Assembly (NCBI GenBank): GCA_028281385.1 | Contig: JANQJY010000099.1 | Location: 1 to 38,048, forward strand | DNA from: Rickettsiales bacterium | Lineage (GTDB): Bacteria; Pseudomonadota; Alphaproteobacteria; Rickettsiales; UBA3002 | Direction: 5' to 3' | Length of the DNA: 38,048 nucleotides | In this document: positions 15,743-24,769 of the stretch, in pieces | How positions within the stretch are numbered: the first letter of the stretch is position 1 | Layout of the letters: every line of letters starts with the position of its first letter | Translations under genes and position numbers: made by a program | Notes under the pieces: generated by a model | Seen by the model: only the letters and a program-made list of their open reading frames with translations | What the model was told of the DNA's origin: nothing | Databases searched by the model: none

Positions 15743-16585
15743 TCAGCGGCCGGCCGGAAAACAATCCTGCCCTTTGGCCTGCAGCTTCTGACAGATTGTG
15801 CCTGCAGCTACTTCCGACGCCAGCCCGCCGACACGCAGGCGATAATAAATGCCCTTACTGCCCAGATCAGCACGCACCACACGATGCGGCAAGCCCTGCA
15901 GGATATCCCTGTTAACGACGCTGATCCTGCGCCATTGCTGCTGCGCCTCCGTCTCGCTGCGAAAAGCGCCGAGCTGAATCTTAAACCCGTTATATTCGGC
16001 CTGACGGCGGGAAATAGCGGGCGCTTCTTTTTTGGGCATCACGACTGTTGTCGTCTCTGAGCGCGACGGGGCATCTTCCTCAAAAGATACCGGCGAAAAT
16101 GGATCAGCCACCAGACTGGGGGCAGCCGCCTTCGGCTTGGTTCTTGGGATGATATGCACTGGCGTAAAATCAACATTCGAGACGGCTTCCATCTCTTTCG
16201 GCTTCGGTTTTGGTTTCGGCTGCAGTTTTTCCTCTACCTGCCTGATTTTCTCCACCACGGGCATCACCGGCTTTTCCGGTTCCGCCATCACCTGCACCTT
16301 TTTCTCCGGCTTTTTGTCTTCTGAAATCGCTTCATAGATAGTTTTATCCTGATGCGCGATTTTCATTCCCCCGCGATCTTCGGGCTGTTCCTTGATGGGT
16401 GTTGTCTCCGCCTCAATGACAATCACCTCTTCATTCTGCATGGAGCGCGTACCGGTATAATAGGCATACCAGGCCAGGGAGAAAAAACCGCCTACGGCGA
16501 GAAACAGGACAATGATCGACATCCAGCGGAACCCTGGGCCGTCCAGATCGTCATATTCATCGTAATCGTCGTAATCCGTACGCAT
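15743..16585 (-). CDS. SPOR domain-containing membrane protein
   Basis: A 280-residue bitopic protein: a short acidic cytosolic start (DDYDEYDDLDG), one membrane helix (about 22-44), a long Lys/Pro/Glu-rich periplasmic linker (about 80-185, with PKPKPKPK), and a C-terminal SPOR domain from about 200 (FKIQLGAFRSETEAQQQW) to 277. SPOR domains bind glycan strands lacking stem peptides at the division site, so a role in septation is likely. It sits between argS and nagZ, the standard alphaproteobacterial place for this gene. Confidence 0.9.
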   Translation of the reverse strand: MRTDYDDYDEYDDLDGPGFRWMSIIVLFLAVGGFFSLAWYAYYTGTRSMQNEEVIVIEAETTPIKEQPEDRGGMKIAHQDKTIYEAISEDKKPEKKVQVMAEPEKPVMPVVEKIRQVEEKLQPKPKPKPKEMEAVSNVDFTPVHIIPRTKPKAAAPSLVADPFSPVSFEEDAPSRSETTTVVMPKKEAPAISRRQAEYNGFKIQLGAFRSETEAQQQWRRISVVNRDILQGLPHRVVRADLGSKGIYYRLRVGGLASEVAAGTICQKLQAKGQDCFPAGR

Positions 16586-16587
16586 GC

Positions 16588-18342
16588 TTACCGTAATTCA
16601 TCGAGCGGGGTTACTCCCAACACCTCTAACCCCGAAGCTACAACGGTTGCGAGGCTTTGCGCAAGCGCTAATCGCGCCGTTGTGAGTTCCGGATTATCCG
16701 GCACAATCAGGCGCAATGACTGTTCGTTATGCCCGACATTCCACAGCCCGTGAAAGGCGGCAGCCAGTTCCTGCAGATAAAAGGCGATGCGATGCGGTTC
16801 ATGCGCTGTGGCAGCGGCTTCCACTATTCTCGGCCACCCGGCCAATTGTTTCAGTAATTGCAGTTCGGCCGGCGTATCAAGCACGGCCAGCTGTTCCAAC
16901 GTCACATGGCGTGAGTGTTCCAGTGCCTCCGGCGCCTGCTCTTCTGCCAACCGCAGCACCGATTTCGCCCGCGCATGCGCATATTGTACATAAAAGACCG
17001 GATTATCCTTCGACTGCTCCTTGACCTTTTCCAGATCGAATTCCATCACCATGTCGTTCTTGCGCGTCAGCATGACAAAGCGCAGCACATCTCTGCCGAC
17101 GGCCTCTGTGACATCGCGCACCGTCTCGAAATTCCCTGCACGTTTCGACATCTTCACCGGCTCGCCGCCACGCAACAGATGCACCAGCTGGCACAGTTTG
17201 ATATCCGCCTCTACCTTCCCGTCACTCAGCGCACCAATCGCCGCTTCGATACGCTTTTTATAGCCGCCGTGATCGGCACCAAGCATATAGACCAGCGAGT
17301 GAAAGCCACGCTCGATCTTATGTTGTGCATAGGCGAGATCGGCGGCGAAATAGGTATAGCTGCCATCCGGCTTTTGCAGCGCACGGTCTACGTCGTCGCC
17401 AAAATCGGTGGATTTGAACAGCAATTGCTCACGCTCTTCCCAATCATCCGGTTTTTTGCCTTTGGGCGGCTCCAGCACCCCGCGATAGATGAGATTCTTC
17501 TGCTTTAATCTCTCAATCGTATGTTCAATGCCTTTTTTGTCATGCAACTCTTCCTGTTCGGAGATGAAGACTTCATGATGAATTCCCAGTTCCGCCAGAT
17601 CTTCGCGGATGAGATTCATCATCTGCGTGATGGCGAATGGTTTGACCTGTGCCAGCCATTCCGTTTCATCCTTATCCAGCAACCCGTCACCAAATTCGGT
17701 TTTCAGCCCTTCACCTACCGGCTTCAAATACTCACCCGGATACAGCCCTTCGGGAATCTCTATCGTCTCGCCGCAGGCTTCGCGGTAACGCAGATGGACC
17801 GAGCGCGCGAGTGTCTCTATCTGCACCCCCGCATCATTAATGTAATATTCCTTGGTCACCGCATAGCCGGCTTTTTCAAGCAGCAGGCAAAGCGCATCGC
17901 CATAAATCGCACCGCGCGCATGGCCGATATGCAATGGTCCGGTCGGATTGGCCGAGACATATTCGACATTGATCTTCTGCCCGGCGCCGATATCGGTATC
18001 GCCGAACGATGTGCCGCGGGTTAAAATCTCCGGAATCACCGCCTGCCAGAATGACGGAACAAAGCGCAGATTGATAAAGCCTGGACCGGCAATGTCTACC
18101 TGCGCAACCCCTTCATAGGCTTCCAGTCCCGGCACCAGCATCTCCGCCAGCGCCCGCGGATTCATCTTTGCCGGTTTGGCCAACACCATGGCGGCATTGG
18201 TGGCCATATCGCCATGCGACGGATCGCGCGGTGGCTCGACGGTAATCGCCTGCGTAGGCAATGCGTCGGGCAACTCACCCTTCGCCTGAAGATCGGCAAT
18301 CACAGACAGAATATGGGTTTTGATGTCATGGAAGTGATGCAT
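16588..18342 (-). CDS. argS: Arginine--tRNA ligase
   Basis: A class I synthetase of 584 residues. It has the N-terminal ArgS domain, the HIGH motif in NPTGPLHIGHARGAIYGD (about 130-147), the KMSK loop VKMSKRAGNF (about 393-402) and a C-terminal DALR anticodon-binding domain. The length is normal. AGGAGG lies close before ATG 18342. Repeat D separates it from dgt upstream; the SPOR gene starts 2 bases after its stop. Confidence 0.97.
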   Translation of the reverse strand: MHHFHDIKTHILSVIADLQAKGELPDALPTQAITVEPPRDPSHGDMATNAAMVLAKPAKMNPRALAEMLVPGLEAYEGVAQVDIAGPGFINLRFVPSFWQAVIPEILTRGTSFGDTDIGAGQKINVEYVSANPTGPLHIGHARGAIYGDALCLLLEKAGYAVTKEYYINDAGVQIETLARSVHLRYREACGETIEIPEGLYPGEYLKPVGEGLKTEFGDGLLDKDETEWLAQVKPFAITQMMNLIREDLAELGIHHEVFISEQEELHDKKGIEHTIERLKQKNLIYRGVLEPPKGKKPDDWEEREQLLFKSTDFGDDVDRALQKPDGSYTYFAADLAYAQHKIERGFHSLVYMLGADHGGYKKRIEAAIGALSDGKVEADIKLCQLVHLLRGGEPVKMSKRAGNFETVRDVTEAVGRDVLRFVMLTRKNDMVMEFDLEKVKEQSKDNPVFYVQYAHARAKSVLRLAEEQAPEALEHSRHVTLEQLAVLDTPAELQLLKQLAGWPRIVEAAATAHEPHRIAFYLQELAAAFHGLWNVGHNEQSLRLIVPDNPELTTARLALAQSLATVVASGLEVLGVTPLDELR

Positions 18343-18355
18343 ATGCCTCCTTTTC

Positions 18356-18542
18356 TGTCATCCTCGGACAAAACGCAAGGCTTGTCTCGCCAAAGCTGCG
18401 TAGCAGCGGCGGCGGAAGGCGTTTTGATCCGGGGATCCATACTTCAAAAATCAGAAGATTTTTGAAGTCAGAAATGCCTACTGGCATTTCTTCCGTAGAT
18501 TCCACTACGATTTTGCCTGCTGACAAAATCCGTGGAATGACA
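18356..18542. repeat. Palindromic intergenic repeat D (between dgt and argS)
   Basis: The element starts TGTCATCCTCGGACA and ends GGAATGACA. CGGACAAAACGC at the left pairs with GCGTTTTGATCCG near 18419. Then come 12-bp arms around AGAA (18441-18468), 9-bp arms around TACT (18470-18491), and 9-bp arms with one mismatch around TGCT (18509-18530), flanked by ATTCCA (18499-18504) and TGGAAT (18533-18538). Its right half is clearly homologous to repeat C. No gene is seen in it. Confidence 0.85.
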
Positions 18543-18551
18543 CCATGTGTA

Positions 18552-19751
18552 TTACGATCTGGCATGCGGGTCGAAAATCCGCTGATGTTCTTCCAGGGCA
18601 AAACGATCGGTCATACCGGCAATAAAGTCTGCCACCACTTCCGCCGTTTTCTGCGTATTCGCACCATCGGTCTGCGCATACCAGACCGGCGGCAGACAGT
18701 CCGGCTCGGCCATGAAAAACTCAAACAGCTCCTTGACCACGCGCCGCGCCTTGCTCGTCATCCGGTTTACCTTGAACTGGCGATACATGTATTTTTTCAG
18801 AAAAGATTTAACCGATCTATTCACTTCCTGCATCTCCGGTGAAAATGCAGCCATCGCCTGTCCGGCATGGCGAATATCGTCAACGGTTTCAATCGTATGT
18901 TTTTCCAGATTGCTTTGCGTCTGCTTATGCACGTCCCCGGCCATACGGTTAATCATCCGGCGGATCACCTCATGCGTTAAACGCTGTACGCCAAGTTCGG
19001 GATAGCGTGCTTGCATCTCGGTAATGATCTCGCCCAGCAGCGGCAGTTCCGTCAACTCATCCAGCGTAAAAAATCCGGCGCGCAGCCCGTCTTCAAGATC
19101 ATGATTATTATAGGCGATATCATCTGACAGCGCGGCGATCTGCGCTTCCAGACCGGCATGGGTATGCAATTCCAGATCCTGCGTATCGCCATATTCCTTC
19201 AGCACGCGCGGCAATTCGCCCGATGGCGGGCCGTTATGCTTGGCAATCCCTTCCAGCGTTTCCCAGGTGAGGTTCAGCCCGTCAAAATCGGCATAACGCG
19301 TTTCCAGCGCAGTCAAAATGCGGATCGTCTGCGCATTATGGTCAAACCCGCCATAGTCGTTCATCGCTTCGTTCAACCCTTCCTCTCCGGCATGGCCGAA
19401 AGGCGTATGGCCCAGATCATGTGCCAGCGCCAGTGCTTCACCCAGATCCTCATTCAGCCGAAACAGGCGGCACAGTGAGCGCGACAGCTGCGCCACCTCG
19501 AGCGAATGCGTCAGCCGTGTGCGGTAATGATCGCCCTCATGATTAACAAACACCTGCGTCTTATATTCGAGGCGGCGGAAGGCGGCGGAATGAATAATGC
19601 GGTCGCGGTCACGCTGAAAGACGCTGCGCATAGCGCATTCCGGCTCGGGAAACACCCGTCCGCGCGACTGCGACGGATGACAGGCATAAGACGCCAGCCC
19701 GTCCTCCATCACCGGTATGGCCTGTATTTTATTCGCTGCTGCCGTTGACAT
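18552..19751 (-). CDS. dgt: Deoxyguanosinetriphosphate triphosphohydrolase-like protein
   Basis: This HD-domain enzyme splits dNTPs into the nucleoside and triphosphate. From ATG 19751 it has 399 residues. It shows the motif SAAFRRLEYKTQVF, the metal-binding HD pattern RLTHSLEVAQ...ALAHDLGHTPFGHAGEEGL (about 80-127), and DDIAYNNHDLEDGLRAG in the second half. The frame opens 12 codons earlier, but those residues are not family-like. It is transcribed divergently from erpA, the common alphaproteobacterial arrangement. Confidence 0.93.
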   Translation of the reverse strand: MSTAAANKIQAIPVMEDGLASYACHPSQSRGRVFPEPECAMRSVFQRDRDRIIHSAAFRRLEYKTQVFVNHEGDHYRTRLTHSLEVAQLSRSLCRLFRLNEDLGEALALAHDLGHTPFGHAGEEGLNEAMNDYGGFDHNAQTIRILTALETRYADFDGLNLTWETLEGIAKHNGPPSGELPRVLKEYGDTQDLELHTHAGLEAQIAALSDDIAYNNHDLEDGLRAGFFTLDELTELPLLGEIITEMQARYPELGVQRLTHEVIRRMINRMAGDVHKQTQSNLEKHTIETVDDIRHAGQAMAAFSPEMQEVNRSVKSFLKKYMYRQFKVNRMTSKARRVVKELFEFFMAEPDCLPPVWYAQTDGANTQKTAEVVADFIAGMTDRFALEEHQRIFDPHARS

Positions 19752-19791
19752 GCGCGTGAACCTACAATGCTTTGTGACTGTCGGCAAGCGC

Positions 19792-19819
19792 TTGTATTTT
19801 TCGTGGAAAAGATTACATT
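19792..19819 (+). promoter_or_regulatory. Possible promoter of erpA-xth
   Basis: TTGTAT at 19792-19797, a 16-bp spacer and TACATT at 19814-19819. The expected start of transcription falls at or next to the erpA ATG (19826). The only purine-rich stretch, GAAGG, touches the ATG and is too close for a ribosome binding site. The -35 match is only partial. Confidence 0.35.
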
Positions 19820-19825
19820 AGAAGG

Positions 19826-20167
19826 ATGACAGATTCAGAGATTAATATTTCCGATTCGGCGGCACAGCGCATCGCCCACCTGCTTGATACCGAGCCGGAA
19901 GGATCAGTGCTGCGCGTATCGGTACTCGGTGGCGGCTGTTCCGGCTTTCAGTATCATTTCGATTTTGATGCCACTCCCCCGGCAGAGGATGATAAAATCT
20001 TTGAAAAAGACGGCGCCAAAGTAGTCATCGACGATACCTCGCTCGATATCATGAAAGGCTCGCTTCTCGATTATGTCGAAACGCTTGGTAGCGCCGCATT
20101 CGAAATCAAAAACCCGCAGGCTGACGCGTCCTGCGGCTGCGGCAATTCCTTCTCCGTGTCGTTGTAA
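19826..20167 (+). CDS. erpA: Iron-sulfur cluster insertion protein (A-type carrier)
   Basis: A 113-residue A-type carrier that passes Fe-S clusters to target enzymes. The three conserved cysteines are present: GGGCSGFQY (about residue 34) and SCGCGNSF (about 105 and 107). The length and the ending NSFSVSL are typical. The position, divergent from dgt and directly before xth, is the usual alphaproteobacterial context. It may be read from a leaderless transcript. Confidence 0.93.
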   Translation: MTDSEINISDSAAQRIAHLLDTEPEGSVLRVSVLGGGCSGFQYHFDFDATPPAEDDKIFEKDGAKVVIDDTSLDIMKGSLLDYVETLGSAAFEIKNPQADASCGCGNSFSVSL

Positions 20168-20953
20168 ATGGTCTCCATTGCCACCTGGAATGTCAATTCC
20201 ATCAAATCACGCCTGGAACATCTGAGCGGCTGGCTGCGCGATGGCGCACCGGATATTCTGCTGCTGCAGGAAACCAAGGTCATCGACGATGCCTTTCCGC
20301 ACATGGAGATCGAAGAGCTGGGCTATAATCTCGCCATTCACGGCCAGAAGACCTATAACGGCGTGGCGATTCTGTCGAAATACCCGATCGACGAGGTCAT
20401 CACCGGCCTGCCCGGCGATGAGGCGGATGAACAGGCCCGTTATATCGAGGCGGTGATCAGCCTCGATAACGGTGCGCTTCGCGTCGCCTCGATTTACGTG
20501 CCTAACGGCCAGTCGGTCGGCTCCGACAAATTCGCCTATAAAATGCGGTTTTTCGAGCGGCTCCATGCGCATGCAAAAACACTGCTATCCTATGATGAGA
20601 CTTTGGTATTAGGCGGGGATTACAATGTCGCACCGGCACCGATCGATGTCTATGACGCCGAGAAACTGGAGGGCAGCGTCTGCTATCATCCGGATGAACG
20701 TGCCAAACTCAGAGCGTTGCTGCATCTGGGCTTGTATGACGCCTATCGGGTAACCCATCCCACTGAGCGGCAATTCAGCTGGTGGGATTATCGCGGCGGC
20801 GCCTATCAGCGCGGTCACGGCCTGCGCATCGATCACCTGCTGCTGAATGCGCAGGCGACAGATCGCCTGCATTCGGCGCAGATCGAAGAGTCACTCCGGC
20901 AGAAGGACAAGCCCTCCGATCATGCGCCGGTGATATGTGAGTTGGCAGCCTAA
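20168..20953 (+). CDS. xthA: Exodeoxyribonuclease III
   Basis: This AP endonuclease/3' exonuclease repairs abasic sites. The 261-residue protein shows the family blocks ATWNVNSIKSRLEHL, ILLLQETKV (metal-binding Glu34), RVASIYVPNG, LGGDYNVAPAPIDVYD (Asp and Asn), and the C-terminal SDHAPVICEL with the catalytic Asp-His. Its ATG follows the erpA stop with no gap and no clear Shine-Dalgarno, so translation is coupled to erpA. The stop overlaps the convergent barrel gene by 4 bases. Confidence 0.96.
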   Translation: MVSIATWNVNSIKSRLEHLSGWLRDGAPDILLLQETKVIDDAFPHMEIEELGYNLAIHGQKTYNGVAILSKYPIDEVITGLPGDEADEQARYIEAVISLDNGALRVASIYVPNGQSVGSDKFAYKMRFFERLHAHAKTLLSYDETLVLGGDYNVAPAPIDVYDAEKLEGSVCYHPDERAKLRALLHLGLYDAYRVTHPTERQFSWWDYRGGAYQRGHGLRIDHLLLNAQATDRLHSAQIEESLRQKDKPSDHAPVICELAA

Positions 20954-21981
20954 AACGTGATTTGCCAACCGACCGTTAATCGTAAATCAGTTTCGAGCTG
21001 CGGCCCGTCCAGATCCTGATAGACCGGCGTGCCGATCTCCAGCGCAAAGCGGTTCCCTGACAACCCCTGCGGACTGTAAGACGCACCGATCAGCGCATCC
21101 ATGCGCGTACCACCGCGCAGATCGGTCCGTGCTGTTGGCACCATCATCGGGTTCAGGTCGCTGTCACGCCCGTCGATATCGCCCCAGTGACGGCCTTCCA
21201 GACGGGTGGACAGGCTCCAGCCCGGCGCGACCCCGACCGACGCCCACAGGTTGGTCTTCGTCACATCGCCCAGACTATAACCTTCGTCATTGCGGCCAAT
21301 GCGGAAGGTATGATTCGCCTGCGCACCCCAGCCCCAGATGTCATATTCTCCGGTATAGGTGATGCCGATCAGCGGATCATAGGTGCCGGAACCCAACTGC
21401 ATCGGATAGGGCAGTTTGGCATTGGCCATCGCCGGTGTGTCGTCGCGCTCGTCGATCGAACCGGTCGGGAAATACAGCCCGGCATTCGCCAGAAAGCTAT
21501 GCGAGATATCGCGCTGATCTTGCCACTGCGCAAACTGATAAGCTCCACTTAGCGATACATCGCCGATGCCGTCGCTGTTGGTGGTGAAACGCTGCCCCAT
21601 GCGCGTGACATGATCCATCTCCAGGCTCGTATAAGGCACCATCCCCATCACCGTCAACTCATCCGTCAGCCCGTACATGAGTGAAACCATATGCATTTCC
21701 ATATCCATCTGCTGCGGTGCGACCATGAAATCCGCCAGCACCTGGGCATCGCTCACGCCGCCCGTGCCACTGCGATTGCCCGACATGCTCATATGGCTGT
21801 ATTTATAACTGGCCATCCATTCTCCCGCCGCATGGACGTGATCGCCCATAATGCCGACAGGCGATTGCAATGCATGACGGTGATGACCGTGATGGTGATG
21901 ATGATGTGCATGCTCGGCCTGTGCCGACATGCCGTATAATACGACCAGCAGTGCCGCCGGTCGACTGAATCGTCGTAACAT
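20950..21981 (-). CDS. His- and Met-rich outer-membrane beta-barrel protein, probably metal related
   Basis: A 343-residue protein with a signal peptide (about 1-22, ending SAQA) followed by a His cluster (HAHHHHHHGHHRH) and GIMGDHVHAAGEW. Then come Met-rich stretches (HMSMSGNR, APQQMDMEMHMVSLMYG) and many alternating amphipathic strands ending in an aromatic residue (VGWQITF), as outer-membrane barrels do. It resembles the family often annotated 'transporter', or related to the phenol meta-pathway barrel. His and Met clusters suggest copper or another soft metal, but transport is not shown. AGGAG lies 8 bases before ATG 21981. The next gene upstream is a DUF2946-like protein, a partner that fits copper handling. 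Confidence 0.75.
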   Translation of the reverse strand: MLRRFSRPAALLVVLYGMSAQAEHAHHHHHHGHHRHALQSPVGIMGDHVHAAGEWMASYKYSHMSMSGNRSGTGGVSDAQVLADFMVAPQQMDMEMHMVSLMYGLTDELTVMGMVPYTSLEMDHVTRMGQRFTTNSDGIGDVSLSGAYQFAQWQDQRDISHSFLANAGLYFPTGSIDERDDTPAMANAKLPYPMQLGSGTYDPLIGITYTGEYDIWGWGAQANHTFRIGRNDEGYSLGDVTKTNLWASVGVAPGWSLSTRLEGRHWGDIDGRDSDLNPMMVPTARTDLRGGTRMDALIGASYSPQGLSGNRFALEIGTPVYQDLDGPQLETDLRLTVGWQITF

Positions 21982-22013
21982 AATGTAACTCCTGACATAG
22001 AAATGATTGAATT

Positions 22014-22111
22014 GTCATCGCGAGGAGCATCGACCCCACGAAGTGGGGACGGGCGACGCGGCAATCCAATCCTGGATTGCTTCGTCAGCCTGAAGGCTGC
22101 CTCGCAATGAC
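22014..22111. repeat. Palindromic intergenic repeat F (between the DUF2946-like and barrel genes)
   Basis: GTCATCGCGAG (22014-22024) pairs with CTCGCAATGAC (22101-22111) with one mismatch. Inside are three short hairpins: CCCCAC-GAA-GTGGGG (22034-22048), CAATCCA with TGGATTG (22062-22079), and CAGCC with GGCTG (22086-22099). This GTCAT-GCGAG type is a widespread proteobacterial intergenic repeat, different inside from repeats C-E. Confidence 0.8.
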
Positions 22112-22121
22112 GGATAGAAAA

Positions 22122-22520
22122 TTACAAGCGTATAACAGGAGGTGCGCGCGTCAGCGGCGTCGCATAATTGCGTGAGTAAACGCTCTCGCTATCCGCCGTG
22201 ACAAATGAGGGTAACGGGTAGGCATAAGACGCCCATTCGATCACACTATCCTGAGGAAGCACCCCCGTCTGCGAGGCAAACAACCCACACATCACGCAGT
22301 CGGATTGCTGGATCACTTCCCCTTCTTCGGGCGTTTCGTCTGACAGGGTAATATATTTGAATCCGAGCGAACTGCAAATCAGAAGCGGCTGTAATGCCTG
22401 ATGATTCTGCGTCAGGCTGACCAGGGACACATAGGCGGGAAACAGGCATTTGACCAGCAGCAGCAGCGCCAGCAGCGCTGACAGACACCGCCCTTCGCCA
22501 TATCGGATTGCATGCCACAT
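22122..22520 (-). CDS. DUF2946-like small membrane-anchored protein
   Basis: A 132-residue protein with an N-terminal membrane helix or signal (about 12-30, CLSALLALLLLVKCLFPAYV), a pattern of LLICSSLGFKYITL in the middle, a cysteine pair in SDCVMCGLFA, and the ending LTRAPPVIRL. This layout (hydrophobic start, C-x2-C, terminal R-x-PP) is that of DUF2946, often found next to copper genes. ATG 22520 has AGGAG 5 bases upstream; the open frame runs 28 codons further up, but those residues look like unselected sequence. It is probably co-transcribed with the barrel gene. Confidence 0.65.
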   Translation of the reverse strand: MWHAIRYGEGRCLSALLALLLLVKCLFPAYVSLVSLTQNHQALQPLLICSSLGFKYITLSDETPEEGEVIQQSDCVMCGLFASQTGVLPQDSVIEWASYAYPLPSFVTADSESVYSRNYATPLTRAPPVIRL

Positions 22521-22589
22521 CATATCTCCTGCTTGTAACTTCCGGCGCGGTCGATGGCAAGCCTTACGAACACATCGCCAACAGAAGGC

Positions 22590-22617
22590 TTGCACATGGC
22601 GCAAAGCCAGCTATAGT
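22590..22617 (+). promoter_or_regulatory. Putative sigma-70-type promoter of parE
   Basis: TTGCAC at 22590-22595, a 16-bp spacer and TATAGT at 22612-22617. Transcription would start near 22624, giving a leader of about 20 bases before ATG 22645 that includes CAGGA. Confidence 0.5.
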
Positions 22618-22644
22618 GCGGCGCTCAGGACACAGTGGTATGGT

Positions 22645-24642
22645 ATGAACGATTTATTTTCAGATAAAAACCGGCAACGCAAGACGGCTGATACTTCCCA
22701 TTATTCCGCCAAGGATATCGAAGTACTGGAAGGGCTCGAACCGGTGCGCCGCCGTCCCGGCATGTATATCGGCGGCAGCGATGAGATGGCCATGCATCAT
22801 CTTGTCAACGAAGTGTTCGACAATGCGATGGACGAGGCCGTCGCCGGTCATGCCACCCGCATTGAAATCGAGATGGACGAGGATAACGTCATCACCATCC
22901 GTGATAACGGTCGCGGCATTCCAATCGATCCGCACCCCAAATATAAAAAGAAGTCGGCGCTGGAAGTCATCATGACCACCTTGCACGCTGGTGGCAAATT
23001 TACCGACAAAGCCTATGAAACCGCCGGAGGATTGCATGGCGTTGGGATCTCGGTGGTGAATGCCTTGTCGGATTATCTGCGTGTCGAAGTCATCCGCGAT
23101 CAAACGCTTTACACCCAAGAATATGAGCGCGGCCACCCGACCACCAAACTGAAAAAGGAAGGCCGTATCAAAAACCGCCGCGGCACCACCATTATTTTCC
23201 GGCCTGATGAAGAAATTTTCGGTAGCAAGGCACAATTCCGGCCGGAGAAACTCTACCGGCTGATGCGCTCCAAAGCCTATCTGTTCCGCGGTGTCGAAAT
23301 CCGCTGGAGCTGTGAAGAAACATTGCTTGCAGGCACAAAAGGCGTGCCAGCAAAAGAGACCATCCATTATCCCGAAGGCTTAAAAGACTTTCTCAAGCTC
23401 GAACTGGCCAATCGGCGGACGATTACCGAACACCCTTTCTGCGGCGAAGCGGAACTGGCCGATGGCAAGGGCCGTGTCGAATGGGCCATGGCCTGGCCAT
23501 TCGATCAGGACGGCATGGCCAACAGCTATTGCAATACCATCCCGACACCCGAAGGCGGCACCCATGAAACCGGTCTGCGCGCGGCATTGAACAAAGGGCT
23601 TAAAGCCTTCGGCGAGATGACCAATAACAAAAAGGTCGCGCAGATTACTGCCGATGATATTATGGGCGGGGCGATTATCATCCTGTCGGTCTTTATCAAA
23701 AATCCGCAATTTCAAGGCCAAACCAAAGATAAACTCGTCTCGAACGAAGCCAACAAGCTGGTGGAAAATGCCATTCGCGATCATTTCGATCACTGGCTCA
23801 GCGGCGATCCGGACAATGCGCAAACCCTGCTGACGCATATCATCCTGCGCGTCGAGGAACGCCTGAAACGCCGCCAGGAAAAAGCCGTGGCGCGCAAGGC
23901 CGCCACGCAGCGCCTGCGCCTGCCCGGCAAGCTCGCCGATTGTACCAGGCAGAATGCCAAAGGCACGGAACTGTTTCTGGTCGAGGGCGATTCTGCCGGC
24001 GGTTCCGCCAAACAAGCGCGCGACCGCGAGATCCAGGCGATCCTGCCGTTGCGCGGCAAAATTCTCAATGTCGCCAGCGCTACTGCCGATAAAATCCGCG
24101 CTAATCAGGAAATCGCTGATATCATTCTGGCACTCGGTTGCGGTTCCGGCAGTCTGTATGACGAAAAGGCACTGCGCTATGAAAAGATCATCATCATGTG
24201 CGATGCCGATGTCGATGGCGCACATATCGCTTCGCTGCTGATGACGTTCTTCTATCAGGAAACCCCGCAACTGATTGCGCGCGGCCATCTCTATCTGGCG
24301 CAACCGCCGCTGTTCCGCATTACCCAGGCTAATAAAAGCTACTACGCCCAAACCGAAGCAGAGAAAGACAAGCTCGTCGCCAAACTGGAAAAAGGACGCG
24401 GCAAGGTCGATGTCGGACGCTTCAAGGGACTCGGCGAAATGACCCCGGCCCAGCTGAAAGAAACCACCATGAACCCGAAAAACCGTATCCTGCTGCGCGC
24501 GATGATTCCGATGGACGAGACGGAAGCGACCGATGAGCGCGTGCATCAACTGATGGGTAAAAAACCCGAATTGCGCTTCAAATTCATCAAGGAACAGACC
24601 GAACTTTACGGCGACCAGGTCACCGAACGACTCGATGTATAA
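22645..24642 (+). CDS. parE: DNA topoisomerase IV subunit B
   Basis: ParE is the ATPase half of topoisomerase IV, which unlinks daughter chromosomes. From ATG 22645 it has 665 residues, the length of alphaproteobacterial ParE and shorter than GyrB (about 800). The GHKL ATPase motifs are EVFDNAMDEAVAGHA, RDNGRGIPIDPHPK and GGLHGVGISVVNALS. The TOPRIM motifs are LFLVEGDSAGGSAKQARDR and IIMCDADVDGAHI. It ends with the usual GLGEMTPAQLKETTMNP and FIKEQTELYGDQV blocks. The frame extends 65 codons upstream over the putative promoter, so that part is not coding. parC is not in the window. Confidence 0.95.
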   Translation: MNDLFSDKNRQRKTADTSHYSAKDIEVLEGLEPVRRRPGMYIGGSDEMAMHHLVNEVFDNAMDEAVAGHATRIEIEMDEDNVITIRDNGRGIPIDPHPKYKKKSALEVIMTTLHAGGKFTDKAYETAGGLHGVGISVVNALSDYLRVEVIRDQTLYTQEYERGHPTTKLKKEGRIKNRRGTTIIFRPDEEIFGSKAQFRPEKLYRLMRSKAYLFRGVEIRWSCEETLLAGTKGVPAKETIHYPEGLKDFLKLELANRRTITEHPFCGEAELADGKGRVEWAMAWPFDQDGMANSYCNTIPTPEGGTHETGLRAALNKGLKAFGEMTNNKKVAQITADDIMGGAIIILSVFIKNPQFQGQTKDKLVSNEANKLVENAIRDHFDHWLSGDPDNAQTLLTHIILRVEERLKRRQEKAVARKAATQRLRLPGKLADCTRQNAKGTELFLVEGDSAGGSAKQARDREIQAILPLRGKILNVASATADKIRANQEIADIILALGCGSGSLYDEKALRYEKIIIMCDADVDGAHIASLLMTFFYQETPQLIARGHLYLAQPPLFRITQANKSYYAQTEAEKDKLVAKLEKGRGKVDVGRFKGLGEMTPAQLKETTMNPKNRILLRAMIPMDETEATDERVHQLMGKKPELRFKFIKEQTELYGDQVTERLDV

Positions 24643-24674
24643 ATATTGATTATTCTTACAGACAAAAAACCTAT

Positions 24675-24746
24675 TTACGCGGCGGCGACAAAGATAATGC
24701 TCAAAATCACCGCTACAGTGCCCATCATAATCTTCATGCTGTTCAT
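24675..24746 (-). CDS. Predicted 23-residue small membrane protein
   Basis: The peptide is MNSMKIMMG followed by a hydrophobic stretch ending IIFVAAA: one probable membrane helix with a short positive N-terminus. ATG 24746 has AAGGAG at 24753-24758 with 6-base spacing. A TTGACA/TATGGT promoter lies just upstream (24770-24797). An in-frame ATG at 24752 touches the Shine-Dalgarno and is a less likely start. I do not recognise a family. Strong expression signals on such a short frame are the main evidence that it is real. It lies in the 206-base gap between parE and the acidic protein gene. Confidence 0.6.
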   Translation of the reverse strand: MNSMKIMMGTVAVILSIIFVAAA

Positions 24747-24769
24747 ACCCATCTCCTTACGACGGCGCG

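Noticed and set aside
22450-22644. 65-codon N-terminal extension of parE
   Set aside because: It covers the putative promoter and the start of the divergent DUF2946-like gene, and it has no resemblance to ParE, which normally begins near ATG 22645.
23380-24549. 389-codon open frame on the minus strand opposite parE
   Set aside because: Entirely inside parE, with composition typical of antisense frames and no start signal.
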